Positions 11,386 through 64,000 of a stretch of 64,000 bases of DNA are shown here, in pieces (position 1 is the first letter of the stretch; every line of letters begins with the position of its first letter). Under the pieces are notes generated by a model. The model saw nothing but the letters and a program-made list of their open reading frames with translations, ran no database searches and was not told the origin of the DNA. The stretch covers positions 3,513,001 to 3,577,000 of the forward strand of contig WPIO01000033.1 in NCBI GenBank assembly GCA_009760855.2. The letters run 5' to 3'. The translations under genes were made by a program, and so were the position numbers. This DNA is from Cristatella mucedo (lineage: Eukaryota > Bryozoa > Phylactolaemata > Cristatellidae).

Positions 11386-11607
11386 ATATGCTTCGTGCCA
11401 GAGCTTCCTTTTTGGTTGTCTGTCACGTGTAGTAAAAAGTATCGATAGTTCCGGGATCTCTAAAAAATATGCAGACTGGGTGAAGCATGCGGCCGGTACA
11501 AAATGCTTACGGGCTTCAGCAACCGTGGCCCTACCTGGCCTGTTAATTGCATCTCTTAAAAACAAGATCAGCCGATGTGATTAGCCGGCGGTATTTTATC
11601 CGAGTTT

Positions 11608-11730
11608 AACTTAATATATCTCCGTTTGTAACTCCACAAAGACTAAGTGGGTATTACGAAGGAGAGTTTTCTGTAACGAACTCAAACCCCGACCAGATTT
11701 AGGTAGCCAATATATCGACGAGGCTTCTCC
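11608..11730 (-). mobile_element. LINE-B 3' end relic
   Basis: The plus-strand text TATCTCCGTTTGTAACTCCA followed by GGAGAGTTTT matches the 3' ends of the LINE-B copies at 31930 and 49455, read on the minus strand. Diverged and short. Confidence 0.55.
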
Positions 11731-11817
11731 CTCTTCTTTTCTCCTAAAAGCTGGTTAGGAATAAGAAATAGAAAAAAGCAAAGCAAGACACAGTAATGCC
11801 TCGGTACTATAAAGTAA

Positions 11818-11823
11818 AATAAA
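11818..11823 (+). terminator. Candidate poly(A) signal of the Ser/Thr-rich gene
   Basis: AATAAA on the plus strand, about 430 bases after the last stop codon of the 9349-11385 gene. Plausible by position only. Confidence 0.3.
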
Positions 11824-12289
11824 CTTGGACATTTCTGCCTTAGGAAAGTCTGAAGCATACGACAAGCACCTCCTTGAAAGTAAAAGACGATATTGTTCGA
11901 AAGACCTCTTCGACCAAGACGGCTCCGCCAAGAGAGACTGGATACCGCAGTTGACGCAGCCCTTGCCCTGACGTCACACTGGCCTGTAACTCCCGAGTCC
12001 TTCTCATTACTAGGAGCTTTTGCAAGCTTAATTACATCTTCCTTCTATCTGGTCGATCATCCTGCTCGAGCTTCTGCTCATGTCGTCTATCAGGCCCATA
12101 CAATGTGGTGGTCACATCTCTAGCGTATCAGTGAGCAAAATTTCATCCGGGCTAAGATACACGGGTCCCACGATTAACTAAGATCTCCGGGCACCACGAT
12201 TGCTGCAATACGCAGGCTTATTTTAGCAGACACTTGAAAACGCCACCTCGTATTACTTGTCAGAAGCACGTATTTTTATACGGCCAGGA

Positions 12290-12360
12290 CGAAGATGATG
12301 ATAGTGAATATGATATGATGAAGAATATGACGATGATAGTGATATGAAGGTGATAATTTG
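12290..12360. repeat. GAT/ATG-rich simple repeat
   Basis: Imperfect GATGATAGTGAATATGAT-type repeats between the two convergent genes. Confidence 0.7.
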
Positions 12361-12611
12361 TCGTTAGCAATCACAGAATAATCAGCACTCACGACTGTTT
12401 AAACGCCGACACTCATTTACAAGAAAATGGGTCAGCCGGCTGCGCTCGACCACGCTCAGGAAATAGCTCACATAATCAAAACTTCGCACCAGAGTTGGAA
12501 AGATGCTCGCCTTGGCAAACGATGGCCTGGGTTCAACTTCATGCCAGCTAACAAAAAATATACTTCCCTAATCAAAGGAAAGCATAAAACAAGGCGGCTT
12601 TTGGCTCGCTC

Positions 12612-12617
12612 TTTATT
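12612..12617 (-). terminator. Candidate Nup133 poly(A) signal AATAAA
   Basis: AATAAA on the minus strand, about 115 bases past the Nup133 stop codon. Position and exact hexamer make it the likely 3' end signal; a cDNA end is needed to confirm it. Confidence 0.55.
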
Positions 12618-12732
12618 TACTATTTTAATTTTACCCAGGGCACGAGAAACAAATTATGGAAGCACAAAATGTCCACTCTCGGTCGCAGAAATTGTATTGG
12701 GTCAAATGCACAATAGATAAGGCTTGAACTTA

Positions 12733-63820
<51,088 letters not shown>

Positions 63821-64000
63821 CTGCAAAAAAAATTGTCAATCACTCTGAGAAGTGGCTAACTATATAAGATGACTTCTTTGCCGTTTAGAATACTCATACA
63901 AGAAAGCCACATTTCTGCTGACAAATGACCATAAATAAATCGCTCGAGATGAATACTTTGCAAGTTCACCAACTAGTTGTGCCTGCAACACATGCTAATA

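Overview
This is animal (metazoan) nuclear DNA. The evidence is a spliced gene with canonical GT-AG introns and clear similarity to human NUP133, many non-LTR retrotransposon (LINE) copies, and tRNA-derived SINEs. Human comparisons were made from memory of the family, not by a database search. The genus cannot be read from the sequence. Divergence of the nucleoporin and L2/CR1-like LINEs fit an invertebrate or early-branching animal. There are no bacterial-style operons, CRISPR arrays or rRNA genes.

The main gene fills about four fifths of the window. On the minus strand, 24 exons between 63820 (5' side) and 12733 (stop codon) encode Nup133, a scaffold subunit of the Y-complex (Nup107-160 complex) of the nuclear pore. 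The exons were found by reading the minus strand, finding splice sites and checking codon phase at every junction. Joined, they give 1,121 codons plus a stop with no frame break. The 5' exons for the disordered N-terminus lie beyond position 64000. Introns form two classes: short ones of 81-102 bp, and long ones up to about 6 kb packed with transposable elements.

Region by region: 1-9.3 kb is sparsely coding. It holds one plausible lysine-rich first exon on the minus strand (516-747), an L2-like LINE, small tandem repeats and a fold-back. At 9.35-11.4 kb a plus-strand gene encodes a Ser/Thr/Asn-rich, probably secreted or surface protein with three 79-residue tandem repeats. It converges on Nup133. 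From 12.7 kb to the end are Nup133 exons and introns.

The mobile elements fall into four families, named here only for convenience. LINE-A is L2/CR1-like with a hairpin 3' end and an (ATT)n tail. LINE-B is another L2/CR1-like family with an APE-type endonuclease. SINE-A and SINE-B are both tRNA-derived. SINE-B ends in the same hairpin-bearing 3' tail as LINE-A, which suggests it is mobilised by LINE-A. LINE-B has inserted into LINE-A copies twice, both times in antisense.
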